Shown here: positions 1-7,620 of the stretch, piece by piece
Numbering within the stretch: position 1 is the stretch's first letter
How the letters are laid out: each line of letters opens with the position of its first letter
NCBI GenBank assembly: GCA_002452265.1
Contig: DKEW01000017.1
Location: 1 to 62,991 of the forward strand
Source: Pelobacter sp. UBA6812
GTDB lineage: Bacteria; Desulfobacterota; Desulfuromonadia; Desulfuromonadales; Syntrophotaleaceae
Direction of reading: 5' to 3'
Length of the DNA: 62,991 bases
Made by a program: the position numbers and the translations under genes
Notes under the pieces: generated by a model
Databases searched by the model: none
The model's input: only the letters and a program-made list of their open reading frames with translations
Told to the model about the DNA's origin: nothing

Positions 1-348
1 TATAAGCCTTTCAATAAGCTTGATATCTTCAAAGGGTTTTTCAAGGTATTCGTAAGCGCCCAGCTGCATAGCCTCGACGGCCGTCTTGATGGTGCTGAAG
101 CCGGTCATGATGATGACTTCGCAGGCAGGCTGGCGCGTCTTTATGTGTTTCAAAAGGGTGAGACCGTCGGTATCAGGCAACTTGAGGTCGACCATGGCCA
201 CATTGAATGTGCCATAATCCAGGGCCCGCAAGGCCTCTTCTTCGTTAACCGCGGAAACGGTTCGGTACCCTTTCCTTTGCAGCAGACGACGGAAAAATGT
301 ACAAACAGATTCCTCGTCATCGATGATCAGGATGTTTACCTTTGACAA
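1..348 (-). CDS. response regulator receiver domain, NtrC-type (partial)
   Basis: This is the N-terminal 116 residues of a two-component response regulator; the rest lies outside the window. The reverse-strand translation starts at a TTG (346-348) preceded by AAAGGTGG and reads as a receiver domain: acidic pair D10-D11, phospho-acceptor Asp in the MVDLKLPDTDG stretch (about residue 54), Thr in IIMTGFST and Lys in LEKPFED. The TAVEAMQLGAYEYLEKPF pattern is typical of receivers joined to AAA+ sigma-54 activator domains, but that part is not visible. It lies 19 nt downstream of the sensor kinase, so the two form a pair. A sigma-54 promoter near 5.9 kb is a plausible target (inference). Confidence 0.9.
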   Translation of the reverse strand, partial: MSKVNILIIDDEESVCTFFRRLLQRKGYRTVSAVNEEEALRALDYGTFNVAMVDLKLPDTDGLTLLKHIKTRQPACEVIIMTGFSTIKTAVEAMQLGAYEYLEKPFEDIKLIERLI

Positions 349-367
349 GATTACACCACCTTTGGGG

Positions 368-2038
368 TTAATTATTAAGATCGTATGCAGGCCCTTTTCG
401 AACCGGCAATCGTAAGGAGAAACAACTTCCTTCGCCGTAAGTGCTTTCTACCTCCAGAAAACCACCGTGCGCTTCGGCAATACCAAGGCTTACGGAAAGC
501 CCCAGGCCGGTGCCTTTTGTTTCTTCCTTACTGGTATAAAACGGTGTAAAAACCCGCTGCAGATTTTTGGCAGGGATGCCTATGCCGTTGTCTCTAACAG
601 AGATAACGATCCACTGTCCATCGTTAATCTGTTCTGATCGGGAGTTTACCTCGATAATCCTCTCGCGGTCGACCCCGGCCACGGCGTCTCGGGCATTGAT
701 CAGCAAATTGGTCAGAACCTGCTGAATTTGTCGACCGTTGGCTTTGGTAAGAGGCAGATTGGCGTCAAGATTTTTGCGAATCGTGATCTGATTGCGATCG
801 ATCTGATAATAAATCAGATGCAGAACCCTTTCAACCTCTTCATTGAGATCGGTTTCCGCCATCGGCAGATGATCCTGACGGGAAAAGGTCAGAAGGTTCT
901 GAATGATACGTTTGCAGCGCAGGCCGCAATTAACAATATCTTCCAGTGGTTCGCAGATCTCCTTCTTGTCTTCAAACTCCCTGTGGATAAGTTGCGCCGT
1001 ACCGATGATAACAGTCATAGGACTATTGAGCTCATGGGCCACTCCGGCCGCCATTTCTCCAATCGCCGCCAACCGGGCCGAATGGATCAGCTTGGCTTCC
1101 ATATTGGTCTTCTGAGTAACGTCCTTGATGATATGGGTAATGGCGGTCAGACGGCGATTTTCGTCCAGCACCGGGTAGTAGAAAAGATCCAGGACCAGAC
1201 CGGTATCGGTTTCAAGACGTTTGAATACCGGCTTGGGATCTTTCAGCAGGGTTGCCATGGGGCACTCTTCGCAAGGCATATCGCGTCCATAAAGTCGCGT
1301 ATAGCATTTCATCCCCTGGTAATTGCAATGCTCCGAAGACATTTCCGGCATCTGGCGCCCATTGTCCAGCAGGATATTATAATCCAGATCGAGCAGCAAA
1401 ATGGGGTCGGTAACGGCTTTGAAGGTGGCCTCCCAGCCTTGCTGGGCCCTGGAAACTTCCTTATAGAGACGGGAGTTCTGAATACTGATGGTTAAATGGT
1501 CCGCCAAGTGCTGCAGGAAACCGAGCTCTTCTCTGGCATAGGCATGTTTTTGGGTACTGCCCACCAGCAGCAAGCCGTGCACTGCTGCCCGCTTGTACAG
1601 TGGAGCAATAGCCATGCACTGCAGGTCCTTGGCCAGTTCCGGATAGGCTTGAAAAAACGGATCCGTAACCGCCACGGGTTCAAGCACGCAGGCCTGCCCC
1701 GACTCGACGGCATCCCAGACAAACGAATCGGGAGAAATGGACGGCAGCCGCGACGGTTTCAACGGCATGACCGCGCGCATACTCAAGGTATCGTCACGAA
1801 ACATGGCCAGGGCCAGAAAATCGCACGGCAACGCATGATGCAATTGCCGATAGGCCCGCTCGATCATATCTTCGGTTGACATTTCCAGATTGATGTCCCT
1901 GGAAAGCTGATGGAGGATCTCGAGCCGACTGTTCTGTTTGAGAATTTCCGCATTACGCTTCTTGAGCTCCACGTAATAATTCAGTTTGGAGGAATTAACC
2001 CCCGTGAGATTCTCAATCAGCGATTTTTTGTCAAACAT
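368..2038 (-). CDS. GAF-PAS sensor histidine kinase
   Basis: Soluble-looking sensor kinase of 556 residues with no obvious membrane segment. Order: a short N-terminal coiled segment, a GAF domain (about 45-190), a PAS domain (about 205-310), a dimerisation/phospho-acceptor helix with H335 in AGVAHELNSPMT, and a C-terminal ATPase domain with N box (LLINARDAV), G1 (DNGIGIP) and G2 (GTGLGLS). The PAS domain carries a cysteine cluster, CYTRLYGRDMPCEECP (about 245-260), which could bind a metal or Fe-S cluster or sense redox; this is inference. It would phosphorylate the receiver protein encoded just downstream. It is 69 nt downstream of an alcohol dehydrogenase on the same strand, so alcohol metabolism may be its regulatory target. 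Confidence 0.93.
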   Translation of the reverse strand: MFDKKSLIENLTGVNSSKLNYYVELKKRNAEILKQNSRLEILHQLSRDINLEMSTEDMIERAYRQLHHALPCDFLALAMFRDDTLSMRAVMPLKPSRLPSISPDSFVWDAVESGQACVLEPVAVTDPFFQAYPELAKDLQCMAIAPLYKRAAVHGLLLVGSTQKHAYAREELGFLQHLADHLTISIQNSRLYKEVSRAQQGWEATFKAVTDPILLLDLDYNILLDNGRQMPEMSSEHCNYQGMKCYTRLYGRDMPCEECPMATLLKDPKPVFKRLETDTGLVLDLFYYPVLDENRRLTAITHIIKDVTQKTNMEAKLIHSARLAAIGEMAAGVAHELNSPMTVIIGTAQLIHREFEDKKEICEPLEDIVNCGLRCKRIIQNLLTFSRQDHLPMAETDLNEEVERVLHLIYYQIDRNQITIRKNLDANLPLTKANGRQIQQVLTNLLINARDAVAGVDRERIIEVNSRSEQINDGQWIVISVRDNGIGIPAKNLQRVFTPFYTSKEETKGTGLGLSVSLGIAEAHGGFLEVESTYGEGSCFSLRLPVRKGPAYDLNN

Positions 2039-2107
2039 GTTTCAGGCCATTAATAGAGTGAATTTACACACGGCAAGGGATACGAGGGATCATGAATGTT
2101 TCCTATG

Positions 2108-3259
2108 CTAAAACGCTTTGAGAAATAACTCTTCGATCTCTTCCGCGGTGGCATTACGGGGATTGGTCACCAGACAGGCATCGTTGAGTGCATTTTGACT
2201 CAAGGTTTTGATGTTTTCCATCTTCAGTCCAACCTCAGACAGGCTTTTGTTCAGGCCAATATCCCTGGTAAGCGCGCTGACCGCCTCAATCGCCTGTTCA
2301 GCCAGGTCGTCCGTCCGCTCGACAGCAGAAGAACAGTCTTCTATCTGGCGGGCTATGGCTGTGAACTTTTCCCGACATACGGGGAGATTGAATTGCATGA
2401 CATGGGGTAACAAAGTAGCATTGGTTTCGCCATGGTGGGTATCCAACAAACCATCGATCTGGTGGGTCATGGCATGACCGGCCCCCAGAATGGCGTTGGA
2501 AAAAGCGATCCCGGCGTTCAGGCTGGCCATGGCCATATTGTTATTGGCGATGGCATCTTGCCGATCGAATACCGACCGCTTCAAATTGCCGAATATCAAG
2601 CGAATGGCATTGAGAGCATGGATGTCGGTCAGCGGTGTCGCAGCCAGAGAAACATACGCCTCGATAGCGTGGGACAGGGCGTCCATGCCGGTAGCAGCGG
2701 TGAGCCGCGCGGATTTGGTGTTGAGTAACTCCGGATCGATAATGGCAATATCGGGAATCAGCGACTTGGATATAATGGACATTTTCAGACGCCGCTGGTG
2801 ATCGACGATAATGGCGAATTGGCTGACCTCGGACCCGGTACCGGCTGTACTCGGAACAATCACCATGGGCGGCAGAGGATGGCGAATTTTATTCACCCCT
2901 TCATAGTCCTGCAACTCTCCGCCGTTGGTTGCCAGGGTGGCAATAGCCTTGGCCGTATCGGCCGGACTACCACCGCCCACCGCCACCAAGGCGTCACATC
3001 CGGAGCGAAGGTAGTGCGCTACTCCTTCAGCAACCTCAAAATCCTTCGGATTGGAGGTAATGGACGAAAATATTTCGTATTCCAAACCGGCGGTACTCAA
3101 ATAGTACAAAGCTTTATCCACCCAACCGGCATCTATAAGACCTTGGTCGGTGACGACAAATACTTTGGACGCACCACTACGGGCAGCACTTTCACCTATC
3201 TGGCTGAGAGCACCCTGCCCGAAGATAATTTCCGGTGTGACGAATTTCCGAATACTCAC
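2108..3259 (-). CDS. iron-containing alcohol dehydrogenase (group III)
   Basis: NAD-dependent alcohol dehydrogenase of the iron-activated family, 383 residues from the chosen start. The nucleotide-binding GGGSPADTAKA motif and the metal-ligand regions (GMDALSHAIEAYVS; HAMTHQIDGLLDTHHGE) are intact. I chose the GTG at 3257-3259 because AAGGGAG sits about 5 nt before it; in-frame ATGs 10-11 codons upstream have no comparable ribosome site. It is a diverged paralogue of the two dehydrogenases at 6.2 and 11.4 kb and heads a likely operon with the kinase and response regulator. A TATAAT (minus, at 3321-3326) lies about 65 nt upstream of the start, without a convincing -35. Substrate is probably a short primary alcohol or diol, not determinable here. 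Confidence 0.92.
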   Translation of the reverse strand: MSIRKFVTPEIIFGQGALSQIGESAARSGASKVFVVTDQGLIDAGWVDKALYYLSTAGLEYEIFSSITSNPKDFEVAEGVAHYLRSGCDALVAVGGGSPADTAKAIATLATNGGELQDYEGVNKIRHPLPPMVIVPSTAGTGSEVSQFAIIVDHQRRLKMSIISKSLIPDIAIIDPELLNTKSARLTAATGMDALSHAIEAYVSLAATPLTDIHALNAIRLIFGNLKRSVFDRQDAIANNNMAMASLNAGIAFSNAILGAGHAMTHQIDGLLDTHHGETNATLLPHVMQFNLPVCREKFTAIARQIEDCSSAVERTDDLAEQAIEAVSALTRDIGLNKSLSEVGLKMENIKTLSQNALNDACLVTNPRNATAEEIEELFLKAF

Positions 3260-3722
3260 GGGATCTCCCTTAGTTAAAGGGGTCATCACTTATCCGATCG
3301 GCGTCTGGATTCTCTATGCGATTATACGTGTCAAATTTATTCCGCAGCTCTTAAAAAAACTGCCAAGGCAGAAAAAGTTCGGGATAAAAGACAGTTAACC
3401 ACACGAAGAAGGATACGCCATGGCATTGCCGAGCTACTGGAAACGCCTACGCCGAGGACTTTTTTGCACGGCAGTCGTTTTTGTGCAGATTGCCATTGTC
3501 AACCCGCATCAAAACATAACGTTTACAGTATAATAATTCGACAGTTGGAGTCAAAAGAAACTTTCCGCGGGGCCTTCCCCTACGATTTGTGCCCTGCAGA
3601 ATGGTCAACACTAAATCAGTCTTGCTAAAAACAACCTACTCGTAGAACCGGCGACCGGCCAGGAGTTTGTCGGGCCACCCATGAGCCGGCTGTAAATTCG
3701 GCCCGCACGGTCAGACAGCCTT
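3260..3722. other. intergenic region between moeA and the alcohol dehydrogenase
   Basis: No convincing gene. It holds the dehydrogenase's upstream region. On the minus strand the perfect inverted repeat CTGCC-TT-GGCAG (3360-3371) is followed by seven T residues, which could be a weak terminator for moeA. The loop is short, so this is tentative. Nothing else was recognised. Confidence 0.5.
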
Positions 3723-4940
3723 CTAGGCTTCTAGCATAGTGACGCTCGGACTCAATATATGGATCTTGACCTTTTCACCAGCCATGAAACGATCTTTATC
3801 TTCCGGCAGCAAGGCGAGACCATCGGCGCGAACCATGGTTTTGAGGATGCCGGTATTCTGGTCGCCGGAACAGCTGGCAAAGTACTGCCCATCGCGAATA
3901 GCAATACTTACTCTTTGAAAATTGAGCACGCCAAGTCGCTTTTTGGTCAGGTCGGTCTCCAGGACCGCCTCCACCTCCTGCTTGATGACACGGGTATGCC
4001 CCATCATTTTCAACAGCCCGGGCTTGACCAACTCCTCAAACGTAATCATGGTCGAAACCGGATTACCCGGTAACGAAAAAATGGGCTTGCCATTTTTCAT
4101 GGCAAAAGTGGTGGGACGCCCTGGTTTGATGTCGACTTTCCAGAAAACGGGCTTGGCCCCGAGCTCCTCCAATACCGCGCGCACAAAATCCCGGTCGCCG
4201 GTGGAGACCCCGGCAGAGGTGATCAGAACATCGGCTTTCAGCCCCTCGCTGATTTTCTCTATATGGCTGGCACGATTATCCAAAGCAATTCCGAGAATAA
4301 CTGGTTCGGCACCTATTTCCTTCAATGCCGCCACCAACGCCAGTGAATTGCTATTTATAATGCGGTCCTCCGAAAGCGTTTCGCCTAATTCAACCAACTC
4401 ATCGCCGGTGGACAAAATGGCGACGCGAGCTTTGCGATAGACCGGAACAAAAGCCTTTCCGTACGAAGCCAGCATACCGATTTCAGCCGGACGAAGAAGC
4501 GTTCCGCGAGGGACGACACATTCTCCCTCGACAACATCCTCACCCTTATGCCGAATATGGGCCCCGGGCTTTACCACATTTTGAATATGAACAAAAGTGC
4601 CTTCCTGGGTGGTCTCCTCAACGGGAACAACGGCATCGGCACCTTCAGGGAGGGGAGCCCCGGTCATAATTTTAATAGCGATACCCGGCACAACGGCTTT
4701 ATCCGACATCCCCCCCGCAGGGATGAAATCGACGACTTCAAGACGCGCAGGCTGTTGGCAGTCTTGACTGCGCACGGCATAGCCATCCATTGCTGAATTA
4801 GTCCAGCGGGGCATGTCCCAGACTGCAGTTATATCCTCGGCCAGAATACGTCCAACGGCATCGGTTATCAGAACGCGTTCCTGGCCAAGCAAAGGAACAT
4901 TGGCAAGAATCTGATTTCTGGCTTCCAAAAAGCTCGGCAT
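3723..4940 (-). CDS. moeA: molybdopterin molybdenumtransferase
   Basis: MoeA inserts molybdate (or tungstate) into adenylylated molybdopterin. The 405-residue length is normal. Seen: the N-terminal domain with NSAMDGYAVRSQD, the MTGAPLPEGADAVVPVEE stretch, the MoCF domain (GDELVELGE; TSAGVSTGDRDFV; FSLPGNPVST) and the C-terminal beta-domain. The start has AAGGAGG about 10 nt before the ATG. It is a single-gene unit on the minus strand with a long non-coding region upstream. Both a W-type and a Mo-type aldehyde oxidoreductase are encoded in this window, so this protein probably serves their cofactors. A more divergent molybdopterin-binding protein is encoded at 43.3-44.3 kb. Confidence 0.95.
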   Translation of the reverse strand: MPSFLEARNQILANVPLLGQERVLITDAVGRILAEDITAVWDMPRWTNSAMDGYAVRSQDCQQPARLEVVDFIPAGGMSDKAVVPGIAIKIMTGAPLPEGADAVVPVEETTQEGTFVHIQNVVKPGAHIRHKGEDVVEGECVVPRGTLLRPAEIGMLASYGKAFVPVYRKARVAILSTGDELVELGETLSEDRIINSNSLALVAALKEIGAEPVILGIALDNRASHIEKISEGLKADVLITSAGVSTGDRDFVRAVLEELGAKPVFWKVDIKPGRPTTFAMKNGKPIFSLPGNPVSTMITFEELVKPGLLKMMGHTRVIKQEVEAVLETDLTKKRLGVLNFQRVSIAIRDGQYFASCSGDQNTGILKTMVRADGLALLPEDKDRFMAGEKVKIHILSPSVTMLEA

Positions 4941-6151
4941 GTTGTATTGGCCTCCTTCAGGCGTAGGTTACTCCTGGGCAATTCCAATTAATTCAAACAA
5001 GATCCAATAGCATGGGTTGGCACCGCATTGGTAGCAGACCGTTTGTTGAAGTCCAGCCAACGCTACCAAAAACATGAACCCCTATTACTGTGCAAAATGG
5101 ATCAAATGGAGAAAGTACTATAAAAAATCGTATTGCACATAAATTTTTTCACAAGTCCCTGCAAGTGTAAAAAACCCTGGTACACTGAACCTCGATGTCA
5201 AAACGTTCTCCCCTTTTCGACGAGAACGTTAGAGATATGCCGTACCGGATCACTCGGAACAAGCATTTTCATTAAATGCGACAAGAAACTCCTGTTTCTG
5301 TATATCCTCCACCCTGGAATCCGAAACAGGCGTACGACCTATGTGATTAATGAATCCCGGAATTAAAAAGTCACAAGAGAACCGTTATTTATAACACCGG
5401 TTCCACTTTTCAAGAAACAGCGTTCGGAACTTTTGCTCTTTGTCAACCAAAGCATTAAAACCCGCTTTATTGAAATCATCAATAGGCTTGGTCTCTTTGT
5501 TTTGGGCAGACTCCGAAATCAGACATGAGCTTGTAAGTTAAAATAATGCCAAGAATATTTCAACTATAAAGCAACTTCAGCCCGCTGATAACAGGGTTTA
5601 AGTCGGCACTACCCCGAAACCAAACAACGGCAAAAAAACCAGATGCACCACTTTGGAACATTGAGTGCCTAGATAGACACCAGTCATCCATTATGGAACA
5701 CATGGGCAACCCCAACCTCAACGGCTTTGCCTAACGGAAGACATCTTCAGAACGAAAATACGAACCATGTTTTGTTTTTGACGAAATTTTATTTTATTCG
5801 CAAGGGCCCAATCTGCAGCGCCCAAGGAGATTCGATAAGCCAAAAGGGCACAGTGTTTTGTTTTTACACAGCATCCCGTAAACACTACTGGCATTCTAAT
5901 TGCTAAACCACATTACCTGCGCTACAGAAATTAAAAACGGTGTTTTGCAAAATTGTAAACACCTGCTATCTTTAAGCTACGGATCCAACATGATCAAGTG
6001 GGAGGAGGTGAGCCGTCGAAACGGTATTGTTTTTTTAGCAAGCCCAGCAAGTCGGTTATCAAAGGTAAGGAAGATTTTCAAGCGGATTTTCTATTTGTAT
6101 GTGAACGCCCATGGCTTTCACGAAAAACTCATCTTATGAGGAGGATTCATT
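4941..6151. other. 1.2-kb AT-rich regulatory intergenic region
   Basis: No protein gene that I would support. It separates moeA (minus) from an alcohol dehydrogenase (plus). Contents: a hairpin-forming stretch GGTAG...CTACC (about 5020-5058) upstream of moeA; a 9-bp inverted repeat AACGTTCTC-N11-GAGAACGTT (5202-5230); a nested inverted repeat with GTTAT-TT-ATAAC at 5384-5395 inside GAACC...GGTTC; an inverted GTGT...ACAC near 5850-5870; and a sigma-54 promoter at 5889-5904. The arrangement suits an enhancer-dependent promoter with upstream activator sites. Confidence 0.6.
5889..5904 (+). promoter_or_regulatory. sigma-54 (-24/-12) promoter for the first adh
   Basis: TGGCAT-TCTAA-TTGCT has the invariant GG (5890-5891) and GC (5902-5903) exactly 10 nt apart and matches 10 of 11 positions of the usual TGGCAC-N5-TTGCW. 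Transcription would start near 5915, leaving an untranslated leader of about 235 nt before the dehydrogenase ATG. Such promoters need an AAA+ activator; the NtrC-type regulator at the window's left edge is one candidate. Confidence 0.75.
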
Positions 6152-7324
6152 ATGCCCGTTGTTAATCTCGCAGATGCTACTTACGGTTTCTTCATCCCCA
6201 GCGTTACCCTCATGGGTCCCGGTTGTGCTAAAGAGGTAGGGGCCAAGGCTAAAGAACTGGGCGCTAAAAAAGCAATGATCGTGACCGACGCAGGCCTCCA
6301 CAAGATGGGCGTTTCCGAAACCATCGCCGGATACCTCAAATCTGCTGGCGTTGAAGTAGTTATCTTCCCCGGCGCAGAGCCTAACCCCACCGACCAAAAC
6401 GTTGCCGCCGGACAAAAAGTGTTCGTAGACAACAAATGCGACTTTATCGTTTCGCTGGGCGGCGGTTCTTCCCATGACTGCGCCAAAGGCATTGGCCTGG
6501 TATGCGCCGGCGGCGGCAACATCCGCGATTACGAAGGCGTCAACAAGAGCTCCGTGCCCTTGACTCCTCTCATCGCCATCAACACCACCGCAGGTACCGC
6601 GTCCGAAATGACCCGTTTCTGCATCATCACCAACACCGACACCCATGTTAAGATGGCTATCGTTGACTGGCGCGTTACTCCGATCGTAGCCATTGACGAT
6701 CCTATCCTGATGCTGGGCAAGCCCCCCGCACTGACCGCCGCTACCGGTATGGACGCTCTGACCCACGCCGTTGAAGCTTATGTTTCCACCATCGCTACTC
6801 CGATCACCGACGCTTGCGCCGAAAAAGCCATCCGCCTGATCGCTCAGTGGCTCCGTCCTGCCGTTGCTCTGGGCTCCAACATCGCTGCTCGTGACGCCAT
6901 GTGCTACGCTCAGTACCTGGCCGGTATGGCCTTCAACAACGCCTCCTTGGGTTACGTTCACTCCATGGCTCACCAGCTGGGCGGCTTCTACAACCTGCCC
7001 CACGGTGTTTGCAACGCCATCCTGCTGCCGGCCGTTTGCGACTTCAACATGATCGCTTGCCCGGATCGTTTCGCTGACATCGCCAAGTTCATGGGCGTGC
7101 CCACCGAGGGCTTGAGCGTTACCGAAGCAGCCGCTGCCGGTATCGAAGCCATCCGCGAACTGTCCGCTTCCATCGGCATTCCGGCTGGCCTGAAAGACCT
7201 GAACGTTAAAGAAGAAGACTTCAAAGTCATGGCCGAGAACGCCAAGAAAGACGCATGCCAGCTGACCAACCCGCGTACTGCTACGCTGGATCAGGTCATT
7301 GAAATCTTCAAGGCTGCCATGTAA
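6152..7324 (+). CDS. iron-containing alcohol dehydrogenase, copy 1
   Basis: Iron-containing alcohol dehydrogenase, 390 residues, the usual family length. NAD-binding GGGSSHDCAKG and the metal-ligand segments (GMDALTHAVEAYVS; VHSMAHQLGGFYNLPHG) are present. The start has a strong GAGGAGG 7 nt upstream. Codon use is very biased (GCT/GCC, AAC, CTG), as in highly expressed genes, which also opens a spurious long antisense reading frame. Expected role: alcohol to aldehyde with NAD, feeding the aldehyde oxidoreductase immediately downstream. Its 3' half is almost identical to that of the second copy at 11.4 kb whereas the 5' half is clearly diverged. A sigma-54 promoter lies upstream and two strong hairpins lie downstream. 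Confidence 0.95.
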   Translation: MPVVNLADATYGFFIPSVTLMGPGCAKEVGAKAKELGAKKAMIVTDAGLHKMGVSETIAGYLKSAGVEVVIFPGAEPNPTDQNVAAGQKVFVDNKCDFIVSLGGGSSHDCAKGIGLVCAGGGNIRDYEGVNKSSVPLTPLIAINTTAGTASEMTRFCIITNTDTHVKMAIVDWRVTPIVAIDDPILMLGKPPALTAATGMDALTHAVEAYVSTIATPITDACAEKAIRLIAQWLRPAVALGSNIAARDAMCYAQYLAGMAFNNASLGYVHSMAHQLGGFYNLPHGVCNAILLPAVCDFNMIACPDRFADIAKFMGVPTEGLSVTEAAAAGIEAIRELSASIGIPAGLKDLNVKEEDFKVMAENAKKDACQLTNPRTATLDQVIEIFKAAM

Positions 7325-7339
7325 TCCAAGCTCAACCCT

Positions 7340-7368
7340 GATCGCGCCCGCCATCGGCGGGCGCGATC
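7340..7368 (+). terminator. hairpin after adh copy 1
   Basis: A 13-bp perfect stem GATCGCGCCCGCC / GGCGGGCGCGATC with a 3-nt loop, 16 nt after the stop. It is followed by TTGC rather than a T run, so it may act mainly as mRNA stabiliser or as the first of two terminators. Confidence 0.7.
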
Positions 7369-7399
7369 TTGCTAAACATATACTGCCAACAATAGCTTC

Positions 7400-7436
7400 A
7401 GGAGCAACAGAGTACCTCTCTTTTGCTCCTTTTTTT
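7400..7436 (+). terminator. rho-independent terminator after adh copy 1
   Basis: AGGAGCAA pairs with TTGCTCCT, with a further AGAG/CTCT pairing inside, and runs into seven T residues. It separates adh copy 1 from the aldehyde oxidoreductase gene. Confidence 0.8.
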
Positions 7437-7464
7437 GTACTAGACAAGCCCGTTGGGCTATAAT
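7435..7464 (+). promoter_or_regulatory. sigma-70-type promoter for aor
   Basis: TTGTAC (7435-7440) and a perfect TATAAT (7459-7464) with an 18-nt spacer, placed just after the preceding terminator and about 155 nt before the aor start. Confidence 0.5.
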
Positions 7465-7620
7465 TGAAATAATGATAATTTTTCTGTCGATACTACGGAG
7501 GGCTTGGAAGTTTTTCTGCCATCAGGAATTCAGAAAATCGAATCCCCGATTATGAGGTTTGTGTTTGAAAGGATGTAAATGACCTTGTGCACCAAACCAA
7601 CAAATGGAAGGAAAACCATC

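Noticed and set aside
5017..5035. A second sigma-54-like sequence, TTGGCAC followed by CGCATTGG
   Set aside because: GG and GC are not at the required 10-nt spacing and no plus-strand gene follows within 1 kb.
4941..5110. Molybdenum-cofactor riboswitch in the moeA leader
   Set aside because: There are pairing segments (GGTAG...CTACC) but I could not match the consensus of that RNA; left as an unspecified hairpin.
5133..5366. 77-codon open frame in the moeA-adh gap
   Set aside because: No ribosome site, no family pattern and AT-rich context; likely chance.
6134..7447. 437-codon open frame antisense to adh copy 1 (and a 410-codon one at 11407-12639)
   Set aside because: Both mirror the biased codon use of the two dehydrogenase genes; products are Gly/Val/His-rich without family features and the sense genes are unmistakable.
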